Assembly: GCA_964487445.1 (NCBI GenBank)
Contig: CAZAQG010000080.1
Location: 1 to 10,914 of the forward strand
Direction: 5' to 3'
DNA length: 10,914 bases
DNA from: BMS3Abin12 sp964487445
GTDB taxonomy: Bacteria > Pseudomonadota > Gammaproteobacteria > 21-64-14
Below, in pieces: positions 1-7,472 of the stretch. Numbering within the stretch: position 1 is the stretch's first letter; each line of letters begins with the position of its first letter. The translations under genes and the position numbers were made by a program. The notes under the pieces were generated by a model, which was not told the DNA's origin, did no database searches, and saw only the letters and a list, made by a program, of their open reading frames with translations.

Positions 1-55
1 GGGTGGGCGCCGCCCGCGCCTTGCAACCCGGCCCCATTAGCCGGAAACTCTCGGG

Positions 56-442
56 ATGAGCAAGACGTGGTTGGATGAGATCCACTGGAACCCGGACGGA
101 CTGGTGCCGGTCGTCGCCCAGGACGCCGACAGCGGCATCGTGCTGATGCTCGCCTGGGCGAACCGCGAGTCGCTGGAGGCGACACGGGCCGGGGGGCGCG
201 CCGTCTACTGGTCCCGATCCCGCGGGCGACTGTGGCGCAAGGGCGAGTCCTCCGGACACGAGCAGGTGGTGCGGGAGATCCGCCTGGACTGCGACGGCGA
301 CACGGTGTTGCTGCGCGTCGAGCAGAAGGGCGGCATCGCCTGCCACACCGGGCGCCGGGACTGCTTCTTCCGACGCCTGGACGAAGGGCGTTGGAATACC
401 GTCGAACCGGTCCTCAAGGATCCCGGGGAGATCTATGGCTGA
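56..442 (+). CDS. hisI: Phosphoribosyl-AMP cyclohydrolase HisI
   Basis: This 128-residue cytoplasmic enzyme opens the purine ring of phosphoribosyl-AMP in histidine biosynthesis, using zinc and magnesium. The family core is visible: a YWSRSRGRLWRKGESSGH block at residues 51-68, the acidic metal site DCDGD at 78-82, and three cysteines expected to hold zinc (C79, C96 in ACHTGRR, C103 in DCFF). The usual N-terminal AWMN reads AWAN here (residues 33-36), a mild substitution. Length fits the stand-alone bacterial form; it is not fused to HisE. The ATG overlaps a TGA at 57-59 that closes another frame, suggesting translational coupling to an upstream gene, but only 55 nt of upstream sequence are present and that gene cannot be identified. 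The end overlaps hisE by 8 nt, so the two are co-transcribed. Confidence 0.96.
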   Translation: MSKTWLDEIHWNPDGLVPVVAQDADSGIVLMLAWANRESLEATRAGGRAVYWSRSRGRLWRKGESSGHEQVVREIRLDCDGDTVLLRVEQKGGIACHTGRRDCFFRRLDEGRWNTVEPVLKDPGEIYG

Positions 443-752
443 GATCCTGGACCGGCTCGGAGAGATCCTGGAGGCGCGCAAGGGCGCCGACCCGCAGAGT
501 TCCTACGTCGCCTCGCTGTATCGCAAGGGCCAGGATGCGATCCTGCGCAAGATCTCCGAGGAGGCGACCGAGACGATTCTGGCCGCGAAGCAAGGCGACC
601 GGGAGCAGATCGTCTACGAAACCGCGGACCTGTGGTTCCACACCCTGGTGCTGCTGGCGAGCGAGGACCTGCGCCCGGGCGACGTGTGCCGGGAGCTGGA
701 GCGGCGCTTCGGCGTCTCGGGAATCGAAGAGAAGGCCGGCCGCGGCGGATGA
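435..752 (+). CDS. hisE: Phosphoribosyl-ATP pyrophosphatase HisE
   Basis: This 105-residue enzyme hydrolyses phosphoribosyl-ATP to phosphoribosyl-AMP and pyrophosphate, supplying the substrate of HisI. It belongs to the all-helical MazG-like superfamily. The signature metal-binding helix KISEEATETILAAK lies at residues 39-52 (E42, E43, E46), followed by the second acidic helix YETADLWFHTLVLL at 61-74. The start at 435 is supported by GGGGAG about 6 nt upstream, lying inside the end of hisI, and by the 8-nt overlap typical of coupled genes. Many bacteria fuse these two activities into HisIE; here they are separate, as is common in beta- and gammaproteobacterial his-tat clusters. Confidence 0.95.
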   Translation: MAEILDRLGEILEARKGADPQSSYVASLYRKGQDAILRKISEEATETILAAKQGDREQIVYETADLWFHTLVLLASEDLRPGDVCRELERRFGVSGIEEKAGRGG

Positions 753-798
753 AGGCGCGGGGGCGGCAAGCCGCCCCGGCATGACGAGGGATAGGCAG

Positions 799-1056
799 AT
801 GGGTTTCGGATTCAAAGAGCTGTTGATCATTCTGGTGATCGTTCTGGTGCTGTTCGGTGCCAAGCGCCTGCGCAACCTCGGCTCCGACCTGGGGTCCGCG
901 GTCCGCGGCTTCCGCGGTTCGCTGCGTGAGGACGAGGACAAGACATCGGCGCCCGGAACCGACCAGGAACCGACGTCCTCCAAAGAGGCGCCCGGCCGCG
1001 TGATCGAGGGCGAGGCCCAGCGGCAGGAACATCGCCAGGAGAAGGACAAGGTCTGA
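799..1056 (+). CDS. tatA: Sec-independent translocase subunit TatA
   Basis: This 85-residue inner-membrane protein forms the oligomeric pore or membrane-thinning element of the twin-arginine translocase, which exports folded proteins. A single N-terminal membrane helix (about residues 7-19) is followed by the hinge FGAKRLRNLGSDLG (19-32) and an amphipathic helix, then a charged tail carrying VIEGE and ending EKDKV, an ending familiar in proteobacterial TatA. The polar residue near the helix start is Glu (E7), where E. coli TatA has Gln. The ATG at 799 is preferred over an in-frame ATG at 781 because AGGG sits about 9 nt upstream of it and homologues begin MGFG or similar. It lies 46 nt after hisE, in the same orientation. 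Confidence 0.94.
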   Translation: MGFGFKELLIILVIVLVLFGAKRLRNLGSDLGSAVRGFRGSLREDEDKTSAPGTDQEPTSSKEAPGRVIEGEAQRQEHRQEKDKV

Positions 1057-1108
1057 AGCGGGGCGTCGTCCGCGCCCTAATCCTCCCCGGGGATTTGCGG
1101 TCGCCCGG

Positions 1109-1127
1109 CGGGCCTTGTAGCGGCCCG
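1109..1127 (+). other. GC-rich hairpin in the tatA-tatB gap
   Basis: CGGGCC (1109-1114) and GGCCCG (1122-1127) form a perfect 6-bp inverted repeat around a 7-nt loop inside the 114-nt spacer between tatA and tatB. No T tract follows, so it is not a normal intrinsic terminator. It could tune transcript stability or differential expression of tatA over tatBC, or be chance in such GC-rich DNA. Confidence 0.3.
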
Positions 1128-1170
1128 GATCCCGCCCCACACTCGTTGAACCCGCGCCCGGTACACCTCA

Positions 1171-1677
1171 ATGTTCGACTTCGGCTTTTGGGAACTGGTG
1201 GTCGTGATGGTCGTGGCCCTGGTCGTAGTGGGTCCCGAGCGACTGCCGCAGATCGCACGTACCGCGGGGCTGTGGATCGGGCGCCTGCGGCGCATGGCCG
1301 AGGGGGTGCGCGAGGAGATCCAGCGGGAACTGGCCACCGAAGACCTGAAGAAGAGCATCAAGGACCTCAAGGAAGAAGGCGGATTCGACGAACTGGACCA
1401 AGTGATGCGCGAGACCGAGGCGGAGATGCGCGAGACCCGGGACTCGCCGACGCACGGCCCCACGCACGAGATCCTGGAGGAGGAACCGGAAGAGCCTGCG
1501 ACGCCGGGCGGTGCCGCAGGGACCGACGGCGCGGCACCCGACACCGAATCTCCCGCGCCGCCGGCGTCCGGAACGATTCCGGACGTAGCACCGGATCCGG
1601 GTCCGAAGGCGACGGCGCCGGCGAACGCCGCCCCGATCGGACCGCACCGGGATGAGGCCCATGACAAAACCGCCTGA
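1171..1677 (+). CDS. tatB: Sec-independent translocase subunit TatB
   Basis: This 168-residue membrane protein pairs with TatC to form the receptor for twin-arginine signal peptides. The N-terminus shows the TatB pattern: MFDFGFWEL with the conserved membrane Glu at E8, a Val-rich helix to about residue 20, then the GPERLP hinge (21-26) that separates TatB from TatA. An amphipathic and partly coiled-coil helix runs to about residue 95. The last ~70 residues are rich in Pro, Ala, Gly and acidic residues and look disordered, as is usual for TatB. The ATG at 1171 has no strong Shine-Dalgarno sequence but is the only start that retains the family N-terminus. The 3' end overlaps tatC by 26 nt (17 nt if tatC starts at 1661). 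Confidence 0.94.
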   Translation: MFDFGFWELVVVMVVALVVVGPERLPQIARTAGLWIGRLRRMAEGVREEIQRELATEDLKKSIKDLKEEGGFDELDQVMRETEAEMRETRDSPTHGPTHEILEEEPEEPATPGGAAGTDGAAPDTESPAPPASGTIPDVAPDPGPKATAPANAAPIGPHRDEAHDKTA

Positions 1678-2464
1678 GGAGAAACGCGAGACGGGAGACG
1701 CAGAACAACCGTTCGTCTCCCACCTGATCGAACTGCGCGGCCGGCTGCTGCGCAGCATCGCGGTAGTTGTCGTGATCTTCATGGCACTCTCGGCGTACGC
1801 CGACACGCTCTATTCCATGCTCGCCAAGCCGCTCCTGCGCCAGTTTCCCAAGGGGAGCAGCATGATCGCCATCGATGTCACCTCGCCGTTCCTGGCCCCG
1901 TTCCACTTCGCGCTGGTGCTCGCGATCTTCCTCGCCATGCCCTACCTGCTCTACCAGGTCTGGGCGTTCGTCGCCCCGGGACTCTACCGCCACGAGCGCC
2001 GGTTCGTCCTACCGCTGCTGATCTCCAGCACGGCGCTGTTCTACGGCGGCATGGCGTTCGCCTACTTCGTGGTGTTTCCGCTGATGTTCCGCTTCTTCAC
2101 CCACGCCGCGCCGCACGGTGTGAAGGTCATGACCGACATCAAAAGCTATCTCGATTTCGTGCTGACCATGTTTTTCGCCTTCGGAGTCGCCTTCGAGACC
2201 CCGATCGCCACCATCCTGCTGGTGTGGACCGGGGCCACCACCCCGCAGAAGCTGGCCCGGATGCGCCCGTACGTGATCGTCGCCTGCTTCGTGATCGGGA
2301 TGCTCCTCACGCCGCCCGACGTGCTCTCCCAGGTGTCGCTGGCGGTGCCCATGTGGCTGCTGTTCGAACTCGGGGTCGGGTGGTCGCGGTTCTTCGTCCG
2401 GCGTCGGGAAGCGGCCGACACCGTGCCGGCCGGGGACGCGCACGGCGACGGCGGCGACGCGTAA
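1652..2464 (+). CDS. tatC: Sec-independent translocase subunit TatC
   Basis: This polytopic inner-membrane protein recognises the twin-arginine signal peptide with TatB and recruits TatA. The 270 residues contain six predicted membrane segments (about 32-52, 84-104, 119-145, 166-190, 205-221, 224-243). The TatC signatures are present: SHLIELRGRL at 23-32, the cytoplasmic loop FVAPGLYRHERR with the conserved signal-peptide-binding Glu at E115, and FETP with E182 in the fourth helix region. The start is ambiguous between ATG 1652 and ATG 1661. The latter has GAGG only 3 nt upstream and gives 267 residues. Both starts overlap tatB, so coupling is likely. The C-terminal tail is Gly/Asp-rich and unconserved. 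Confidence 0.95.
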   Translation: MRPMTKPPEEKRETGDAEQPFVSHLIELRGRLLRSIAVVVVIFMALSAYADTLYSMLAKPLLRQFPKGSSMIAIDVTSPFLAPFHFALVLAIFLAMPYLLYQVWAFVAPGLYRHERRFVLPLLISSTALFYGGMAFAYFVVFPLMFRFFTHAAPHGVKVMTDIKSYLDFVLTMFFAFGVAFETPIATILLVWTGATTPQKLARMRPYVIVACFVIGMLLTPPDVLSQVSLAVPMWLLFELGVGWSRFFVRRREAADTVPAGDAHGDGGDA

Positions 2465-2471
2465 GGCGTCG

Positions 2472-2490
2472 GCCTCCCCTCAGGGGCGGC
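2472..2490. terminator. Short hairpin between converging tatC and PilZ genes
   Basis: CCCC (2476-2479) and GGGG (2483-2486) pair around TCA, which is the reverse-complement stop codon of the minus-strand gene. GCC and GGC extend the stem beyond one mismatch. The hairpin sits exactly at the 15-nt tail-to-tail junction, where a bidirectional terminator would be expected, but no T tract is seen on either strand. Confidence 0.3.
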
Positions 2491-4297
2491 GCTCGGGGAT
2501 CTCCGGCAGGAACTCGTGCTCGCCGACCGGCGCGGGCACGGTGCGGTATTCGAACTGCGCGAACGCGCGGGTCGACTCCCGGATCCGGGTGAGCCGCACG
2601 TAGAGCAGCCGCGCCCCCAGGTTCACGGCCAGCACCGTGCCCACGTCGTACATCACCGCGGGCACGATGAGCGCGGCCATGGTCCGTTGCGGCCCCGGCA
2701 CGGGGATCCCCAGGGCGCGGAAGTACTCCGTCCCGCCACCGGCCCCGACCACCGCCCGCGTCGCGACGGGCTCGGCCTGTTCCGCGAGCCGTTTGATGCC
2801 CATCTCCAGGTGCCCGCCGAGATGGGCCTTGAGCCAGCGGACCACGCCCAGCGCCCACGCCTCCTCACCCGGGTTGGAGTTGGAATCGGCGAAACCGACC
2901 AGTTGGCCGACCCGGACCCGGGTGGACGGCGGCGGGGCGCCGCGTACCGCCAAGCCGCCGACACTCACATCGGAACATTCCCAGAGGGACGACTCGAATC
3001 CACGGATCGTGGGGAGTTCGTCCACCGGGTAGGTGTAGATTTTCCCCCAGACGTCGTGCCGCCGATCGTCCGGGTCGAAACGCGATTCGCGCGGGCGGAC
3101 GATGCCGTTGCGCAGCCGCTCCTCCTCGCCGTGCCGCCTCCAGGGCTCCAGTTCCTTGGGCACCAGCGTCAACTGCGGGGAACCGCCCGCCGAGGGACCG
3201 TTGCGGATCCGCACCTCGTCCCACTCCGGGCGGAAGTCCGCCCCGCGCGACAGAAAATGGTGGCAGGCGCCGATGCCCACCACCAGGCGCAGCGGCGTCG
3301 ACTGCGGCACCCGCCCCTGACGACGCGGGGCCCGGGCCGACCACGCGCGGTGCAGGCGCAGCCACATGCCGCGCTCGAGACGTTGCGCGAGCGACAGCCG
3401 CGCACCGGAGGCGGTGATCCGCTCGGCAACCCGCCTCAGCACCGGGGCGACCTCCAGGATCCGCACGCCGCCCGCCGTCACCGCACCGCCGGAAACGCCG
3501 AAGCCGGGCGGGAATTCGCCGTCGAGGGCGACGAAGAAACGGCCACTGACGCCGGCCGGACCGGGCGGTTCGAGACGCGCCGCCGGCACCCACTCTTCAA
3601 GCGCCCGATCGACCTCATGGGCCTCCCCCTGCATCAGGTGATAGGGATTGGCGAGTGCGAGCAATGCCGCACGCTGATAGGCCCGGAACAGGTCCGCCAG
3701 GGCCGCGGGACCGGTACCCCCCGTCGCCCCCGAAAGCGCCTCGCCGTGGCGATACAGGCGATGCAGTTCGCCCCAGACGCCCTCGGGCACCGGGGCATAG
3801 ACTCGATAGTGTTCCAACAGCAGCCGACCGAGCGCCGCGGCGCTGCGCGCCAGGGCCTCCGGGTAGGCCGGTGCGGCCCCGGAGGAGCGGGCGGTGCCGA
3901 CCGCGGCGGTCGGCCGGGCCGCCAAGGCCTTTTCGGCAAAGGCGCCCTCCTCCGCCAGGGCCAGCACGCGCGCCGCACAGCGCCGATCGCGCTCGCGCAA
4001 CGGCAGCACCGCCTGTGCGTAGCGCCCACTCAATGCCCCCATGACCCCCGCCACCGGCGCACGCAGCCGTGCGAGCGCCTCGCGCCGCTGATCCGCCGGC
4101 AAGCGGGTACGGTTCAGTACCTGCAGGATCTCCAGCAGCAGATCGGCGGTACGCTCGGGATCGGCCAGCGGCAACCTCGCCACCCAGGCGTCGAGGGCCT
4201 CGGGACGCAGGTCCGGACCGGTGCCGGGCGCCCGATCCTGGTCCGGAATCCGCAATGGCGGCCCGGCCCGGAACGGGTCTGAAATCCAGGTCATCAC
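2480..4297 (-). CDS. Large PilZ-domain protein, FimW-like (putative c-di-GMP receptor)
   Basis: This is a 605-residue soluble protein with no signal peptide or membrane segment. The C-terminal part (about residues 400-560) has PilZ character: DVSVGGL near 443-449 matches the D/N-x-S-x-x-G signature, followed by RVGQLVGF and a strand pair GVVRWL...LEMGIKRL typical of the PilZ barrel. The usual N-terminal RxxxR c-di-GMP motif is not clear; Arg-rich stretches lie upstream. The first ~390 residues are helical and Ala/Leu/Arg-rich, with a distinctive VVGIGACHHFL segment near 338-348. The architecture recalls the large PilZ proteins including Pseudomonas FimW, a c-di-GMP effector of type IV pili, but that assignment is from memory and uncertain. 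It is divergent from a GGDEF-EAL gene, which supports a c-di-GMP role. A GTG lies directly upstream of the ATG; AGGGAG is about 10 nt away. Confidence 0.75.
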   Translation of the reverse strand: MMTWISDPFRAGPPLRIPDQDRAPGTGPDLRPEALDAWVARLPLADPERTADLLLEILQVLNRTRLPADQRREALARLRAPVAGVMGALSGRYAQAVLPLRERDRRCAARVLALAEEGAFAEKALAARPTAAVGTARSSGAAPAYPEALARSAAALGRLLLEHYRVYAPVPEGVWGELHRLYRHGEALSGATGGTGPAALADLFRAYQRAALLALANPYHLMQGEAHEVDRALEEWVPAARLEPPGPAGVSGRFFVALDGEFPPGFGVSGGAVTAGGVRILEVAPVLRRVAERITASGARLSLAQRLERGMWLRLHRAWSARAPRRQGRVPQSTPLRLVVGIGACHHFLSRGADFRPEWDEVRIRNGPSAGGSPQLTLVPKELEPWRRHGEEERLRNGIVRPRESRFDPDDRRHDVWGKIYTYPVDELPTIRGFESSLWECSDVSVGGLAVRGAPPPSTRVRVGQLVGFADSNSNPGEEAWALGVVRWLKAHLGGHLEMGIKRLAEQAEPVATRAVVGAGGGTEYFRALGIPVPGPQRTMAALIVPAVMYDVGTVLAVNLGARLLYVRLTRIRESTRAFAQFEYRTVPAPVGEHEFLPEIPERRP

Positions 4298-4385
4298 GCG
4301 CGCTCTCTCTCCCTGATTCAGCCCCTGATCCGGCCATGGCCCGGACCGGATTCGGGCCGCTCGACACCTCGGAGAGTTAGCGCCC

Positions 4386-4424
4386 GAGCGCCCGAAATCC
4401 TGAGGCGGCGCTCAAGTTCGGGCG
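4386..4424 (+). promoter_or_regulatory. Overlapping inverted repeats in the divergent intergenic region
   Basis: The 240 nt between the PilZ gene and the GGDEF-EAL gene hold two competing inverted repeats. GAGCGCC (4386-4392) pairs with GGCGCTC (4407-4413). CGCCCGAA (4389-4396) pairs with TTCGGGCG (4417-4424). They share bases 4389-4392, so only one can form at a time. A separate 6-bp repeat is GGCCCG 4338-4343 with CGGGCC 4353-4358. These could be operators or a leader switch. GC bias makes chance repeats likely, and no convincing -10/-35 pair was found. Confidence 0.3.
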
Positions 4425-4537
4425 ATCCCGGCCGACAAATTTACGGGGAGTTGCACGCCCCGGTCGGACGGTCCCAACCGGCCACACCGGCGGGCCATCC
4501 GGGGCGTTCCGGAGCCGCCCACGCCCAGGCCAGGTTT

Positions 4538-7402
4538 ATGAAGCATCCGTCACACCAACCGCATCCGCCGCAAGACGGCCGGCCGCCCCGGGGACTGCGA
4601 CGCGACGCGCGCATCCAGGCCGGCCGGCTCGATCTCCTCTACGCCCGTCGCCGCGCCGGATCGCTCGGCGCCCTGTTGTTCGTGGCCCTGCTCTATCCGG
4701 CCCTACGCCCGATCGTACCCCCGCTCCAGCTCATCCCATGGCTCGCCCTCGCGGCGCTGCTCATAGTGGCGCGCTTCGGCTTGGTACAGGCCTACTGGCG
4801 CCGGGAGCGTCCCCTGGACCTGGGCGTCTGGTACCGCCGATTCAATGCCGCCACCCTGGCCGCGGGCCTCGTATGGGGGGCCGGCGCCGTCCTGGTCGCG
4901 CGCTTCGCCGGCCCTGTGCATCAGATGTTTCTGTCCTTCGCCCTCTGGGGCCTGGGCGCCGCGGCGCTCTCGGGGATGGCCGCCTCCGCCGCCTCGTTCC
5001 TGCTCTTTCTCGTGCCCGCCTTTGCACCCCCGGTGCTGTGGCTGTGCCTGAGCGGCGATCCGCTGCATGTGGCCATCGGCGCGATGACCCTGGCGTTCGG
5101 CGCACTGCTGGTATTGACCGCGCGCCGCCTGGACCGCACCCTGGCACGCTCCTTCCAGCTCGGAATCGAGAACACCGACCTCATCGAGCACCTCGCGGCG
5201 GCACGCCGCCAATCGGACCACGCCCGCACCCAGATCGAGACCACCAACGTCGCGCTGGGCAAAGAGGTTCACGAACGCCGGAACGCCGAGGACAAGATCC
5301 GCTCCTCCGAGACGCAGTTGCGCTCGATCCTCCACAACCTGCAAGACGTCGTGTACCGGACCGACGCCTGCGGACGTATCGTCTGGGCGACACCCTCGGT
5401 CGAGCAACTGCTCGCCTATTCGCCCGAGGAGTTCACCGGGATGGCCTTCGCGGACCTGTACCGCGATCCCGACGCCGCCGCCGGCATGGAGCGGGAACTC
5501 GAGGCGCGTTTCGGGATTCTGGAGAACTTCGAGGTGGCGTTGCGTACGCGCACCGGGGCCACGGTGTGGGCGTCGATCAACGCCCACTTCTACCATGATG
5601 CGGCCGGCGCGATCGCCGGCATCGAAGGCGGCATCCGCGACATCAGCGGCCTGAAATACGCCCGCGAGGCACTGCACAAGGAGAAAGAGAAGATCCAGGT
5701 CACGCTCGAATCCATCGGCGACGGCGTGCTCACCACCGACGTCACCGGCGTCATCGAATACCTGAACCCGACCGCCGAACGGCTCACCGGCTGGCACCTG
5801 CGCGAGGCGCGCGGCCTGCCGCTGCCCAAGATCCTGCACCTGATCGACGAGACCACCCGGCGCGCGGTCGCCGATCCGGTCGATCGCTGTCTGCGAGAGA
5901 ACCGCGCGACCGGGGTGCCGGGCAACACGACCCTGTTGCACCGCGGGGCGGAACACGAGTATTCCATCGAGGTCACCGCCGCACCGATCCGCGACAGCGC
6001 CGACCGGGTGATCGGCACGGTGGTGGCCCTGCACGACGTCACGCGGCTGCGCGGACTGGCGCGCCAGATGAGCCACCAAGCCACCCATGATGCGCTCACC
6101 GGCCTGATCAACCGCCGCGAGTTCGAGGCGCGCGTGAAGAACGCGCTGATCACGGCGCGCAACGACCACAAGCACCACGCGCTCTGCTACATAGACCTCG
6201 ACCAGTTCAAGGTGGTCAACGACACCTGCGGACATGGCGCCGGAGACGAACTGCTCAAGCAGCTCACGCACCTGTTCCGCGAAAAGATCCGCGAAAGCGA
6301 CACGATCGCGCGGCTCGGCGGCGACGAGTTCGGGGCGCTGCTCGAGGGATGCCCCTTGCAAAACGCCCGACTGGTCGCGGAGGACCTGCGGCGCAGCGTG
6401 GAGGCCTTCCGGTTCGCCTGGGAATCCAACACCTTCCGGGTCAGCGCCAGCATCGGCCTGGTCCCGATCACCGCCGACAGCGGCACGCTGTCCGATGTGC
6501 TCAGCGCCGCCGACGCCGCCTGCTACGTGGCCAAGGATCAGGGCCGCAACCGGGTCCACCTCTACCAGCCGGACGACGACGCCGTGGCTCAGCGCCAGGG
6601 CGAGATGCAGTGGATCCACCGTATCCAGCTCGCACTCGACGAGAACCGCTTCCGCCTCTACTACCAGCCGATCCTGCCGATCTCACACCGGAGCACCGCC
6701 GGGCGGCACTGCGAACTGCTGCTGCGCATGCTCGACCGCACCGGCGAGGTGATCTCTCCCTACGCATTCATACCGGCGGCCGAGCGCTACCATCTCATGC
6801 CGGCCGTGGACCGCTGGGTCGTACGCTCGGCCATCACCTCGATGGCACGCGGTGAAGGCGCGCTCAAGGATATGGACAGCTGCTCCATCAACCTCTCCGG
6901 GCAATCCCTGTCCGACGAGGGCTTCCTGGAGTTCTTCGTCGACCTCATCGAGACATCCGGCATCGATGCGCATCACGTGTGCCTGGAGATCACCGAGACG
7001 GCGGTCATCGCCAATCTGACCAGCGCCGGGCGGTTCATCTCGGTCCTGCGCGAGATGGGCTGCCGGTTCGCCCTCGACGACTTCGGCAGCGGGCTGAGTT
7101 CCTTCGCCTACCTCAAGAACCTGGCCGTCGACTATCTGAAGCTCGACGGCAGCTACGTGAAGAACCTCGTCCATGACAGCACGGACCGCGCCATGGTCAA
7201 GGCGATCAACCAAGTGGCGCACGCCATGGGCATCCAGACCACCGCCGAGTTCGTGGAATCGGAAAACATCCTTAAAATCCTACGGATGTTCAAGGTCGAC
7301 TACGCTCAGGGCTACCACATCGGCAAACCCCAACCGCTCGATGCACCCATCGCCGCACCCGCTGTCACACCCGACCCGCTGCGGCGGAGCCAAAGCGCCT
7401 GA
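4538..7402 (+). CDS. Membrane PAS-PAS-GGDEF-EAL c-di-GMP cyclase/phosphodiesterase
   Basis: This 954-residue regulator makes and/or degrades cyclic di-GMP in response to sensed signals. Order of parts: about six membrane helices (43-196), a charged coiled coil (~210-262), PAS 1 (~256-372), PAS 2 (~384-505), GGDEF (~513-675) and EAL (~695-940). The cyclase site GGDEF is intact at 594-598, and the inhibitory I-site RxxD (R585-D588) is five residues before it. The EAL motif reads ELL (E726), keeping the metal-binding Glu. Other phosphodiesterase residues appear present: SINLSG, EITET, DDFGSG (D847, D848), LKLDGSYVK and QGYHIG. Both activities are therefore possible. ATG 4538 is preferred; the frame opens at TTG 4451 with GGGGAG directly abutting it, and the added 29 residues are low-complexity. 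The membrane domain was not assigned to a named family. Confidence 0.93.
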   Translation: MKHPSHQPHPPQDGRPPRGLRRDARIQAGRLDLLYARRRAGSLGALLFVALLYPALRPIVPPLQLIPWLALAALLIVARFGLVQAYWRRERPLDLGVWYRRFNAATLAAGLVWGAGAVLVARFAGPVHQMFLSFALWGLGAAALSGMAASAASFLLFLVPAFAPPVLWLCLSGDPLHVAIGAMTLAFGALLVLTARRLDRTLARSFQLGIENTDLIEHLAAARRQSDHARTQIETTNVALGKEVHERRNAEDKIRSSETQLRSILHNLQDVVYRTDACGRIVWATPSVEQLLAYSPEEFTGMAFADLYRDPDAAAGMERELEARFGILENFEVALRTRTGATVWASINAHFYHDAAGAIAGIEGGIRDISGLKYAREALHKEKEKIQVTLESIGDGVLTTDVTGVIEYLNPTAERLTGWHLREARGLPLPKILHLIDETTRRAVADPVDRCLRENRATGVPGNTTLLHRGAEHEYSIEVTAAPIRDSADRVIGTVVALHDVTRLRGLARQMSHQATHDALTGLINRREFEARVKNALITARNDHKHHALCYIDLDQFKVVNDTCGHGAGDELLKQLTHLFREKIRESDTIARLGGDEFGALLEGCPLQNARLVAEDLRRSVEAFRFAWESNTFRVSASIGLVPITADSGTLSDVLSAADAACYVAKDQGRNRVHLYQPDDDAVAQRQGEMQWIHRIQLALDENRFRLYYQPILPISHRSTAGRHCELLLRMLDRTGEVISPYAFIPAAERYHLMPAVDRWVVRSAITSMARGEGALKDMDSCSINLSGQSLSDEGFLEFFVDLIETSGIDAHHVCLEITETAVIANLTSAGRFISVLREMGCRFALDDFGSGLSSFAYLKNLAVDYLKLDGSYVKNLVHDSTDRAMVKAINQVAHAMGIQTTAEFVESENILKILRMFKVDYAQGYHIGKPQPLDAPIAAPAVTPDPLRRSQSA

Positions 7403-7472
7403 GGAGACGCGGACACGGCGGGGGCCGCGCGGTTTACAGTGTCATCGCAAATGTAATACGCTCCCGGACGCT

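Noticed and set aside
1..55. 3' end of an upstream his gene such as hisF
   Set aside because: Two frames end here (TAG at 38-40, TGA at 57-59), but neither tail shows a recognisable HisF C-terminus, and the stretch is too short to assign.
2516..4282. A 588-codon open frame on the plus strand opposite the PilZ gene
   Set aside because: Composition is biased to Arg, Gly, Pro and His with no recognisable domain; the minus strand has the PilZ signature and a plausible start.
4298..4537. A c-di-GMP riboswitch ahead of the GGDEF-EAL gene
   Set aside because: I do not see the conserved GEMM core or tetraloop receptor elements; only GC-rich inverted repeats are present.
4703..6619. A 638-codon open frame on the minus strand
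   Set aside because: It is antisense to the membrane, PAS and GGDEF parts of the regulator, which are unmistakable on the plus strand.
7414..7430. Hairpin CGGC-GGGG-GCCG as a terminator after the GGDEF-EAL gene
   Set aside because: The stem is only 4 bp and is followed by just three T residues after a GC stretch, too weak to call.
7433..7459. TTTACA and TAATAC as a promoter for the Sel1 lipoprotein gene
   Set aside because: The spacer is only 15 bp, the -10 matches half the consensus, and the implied leader would be about 7 nt.
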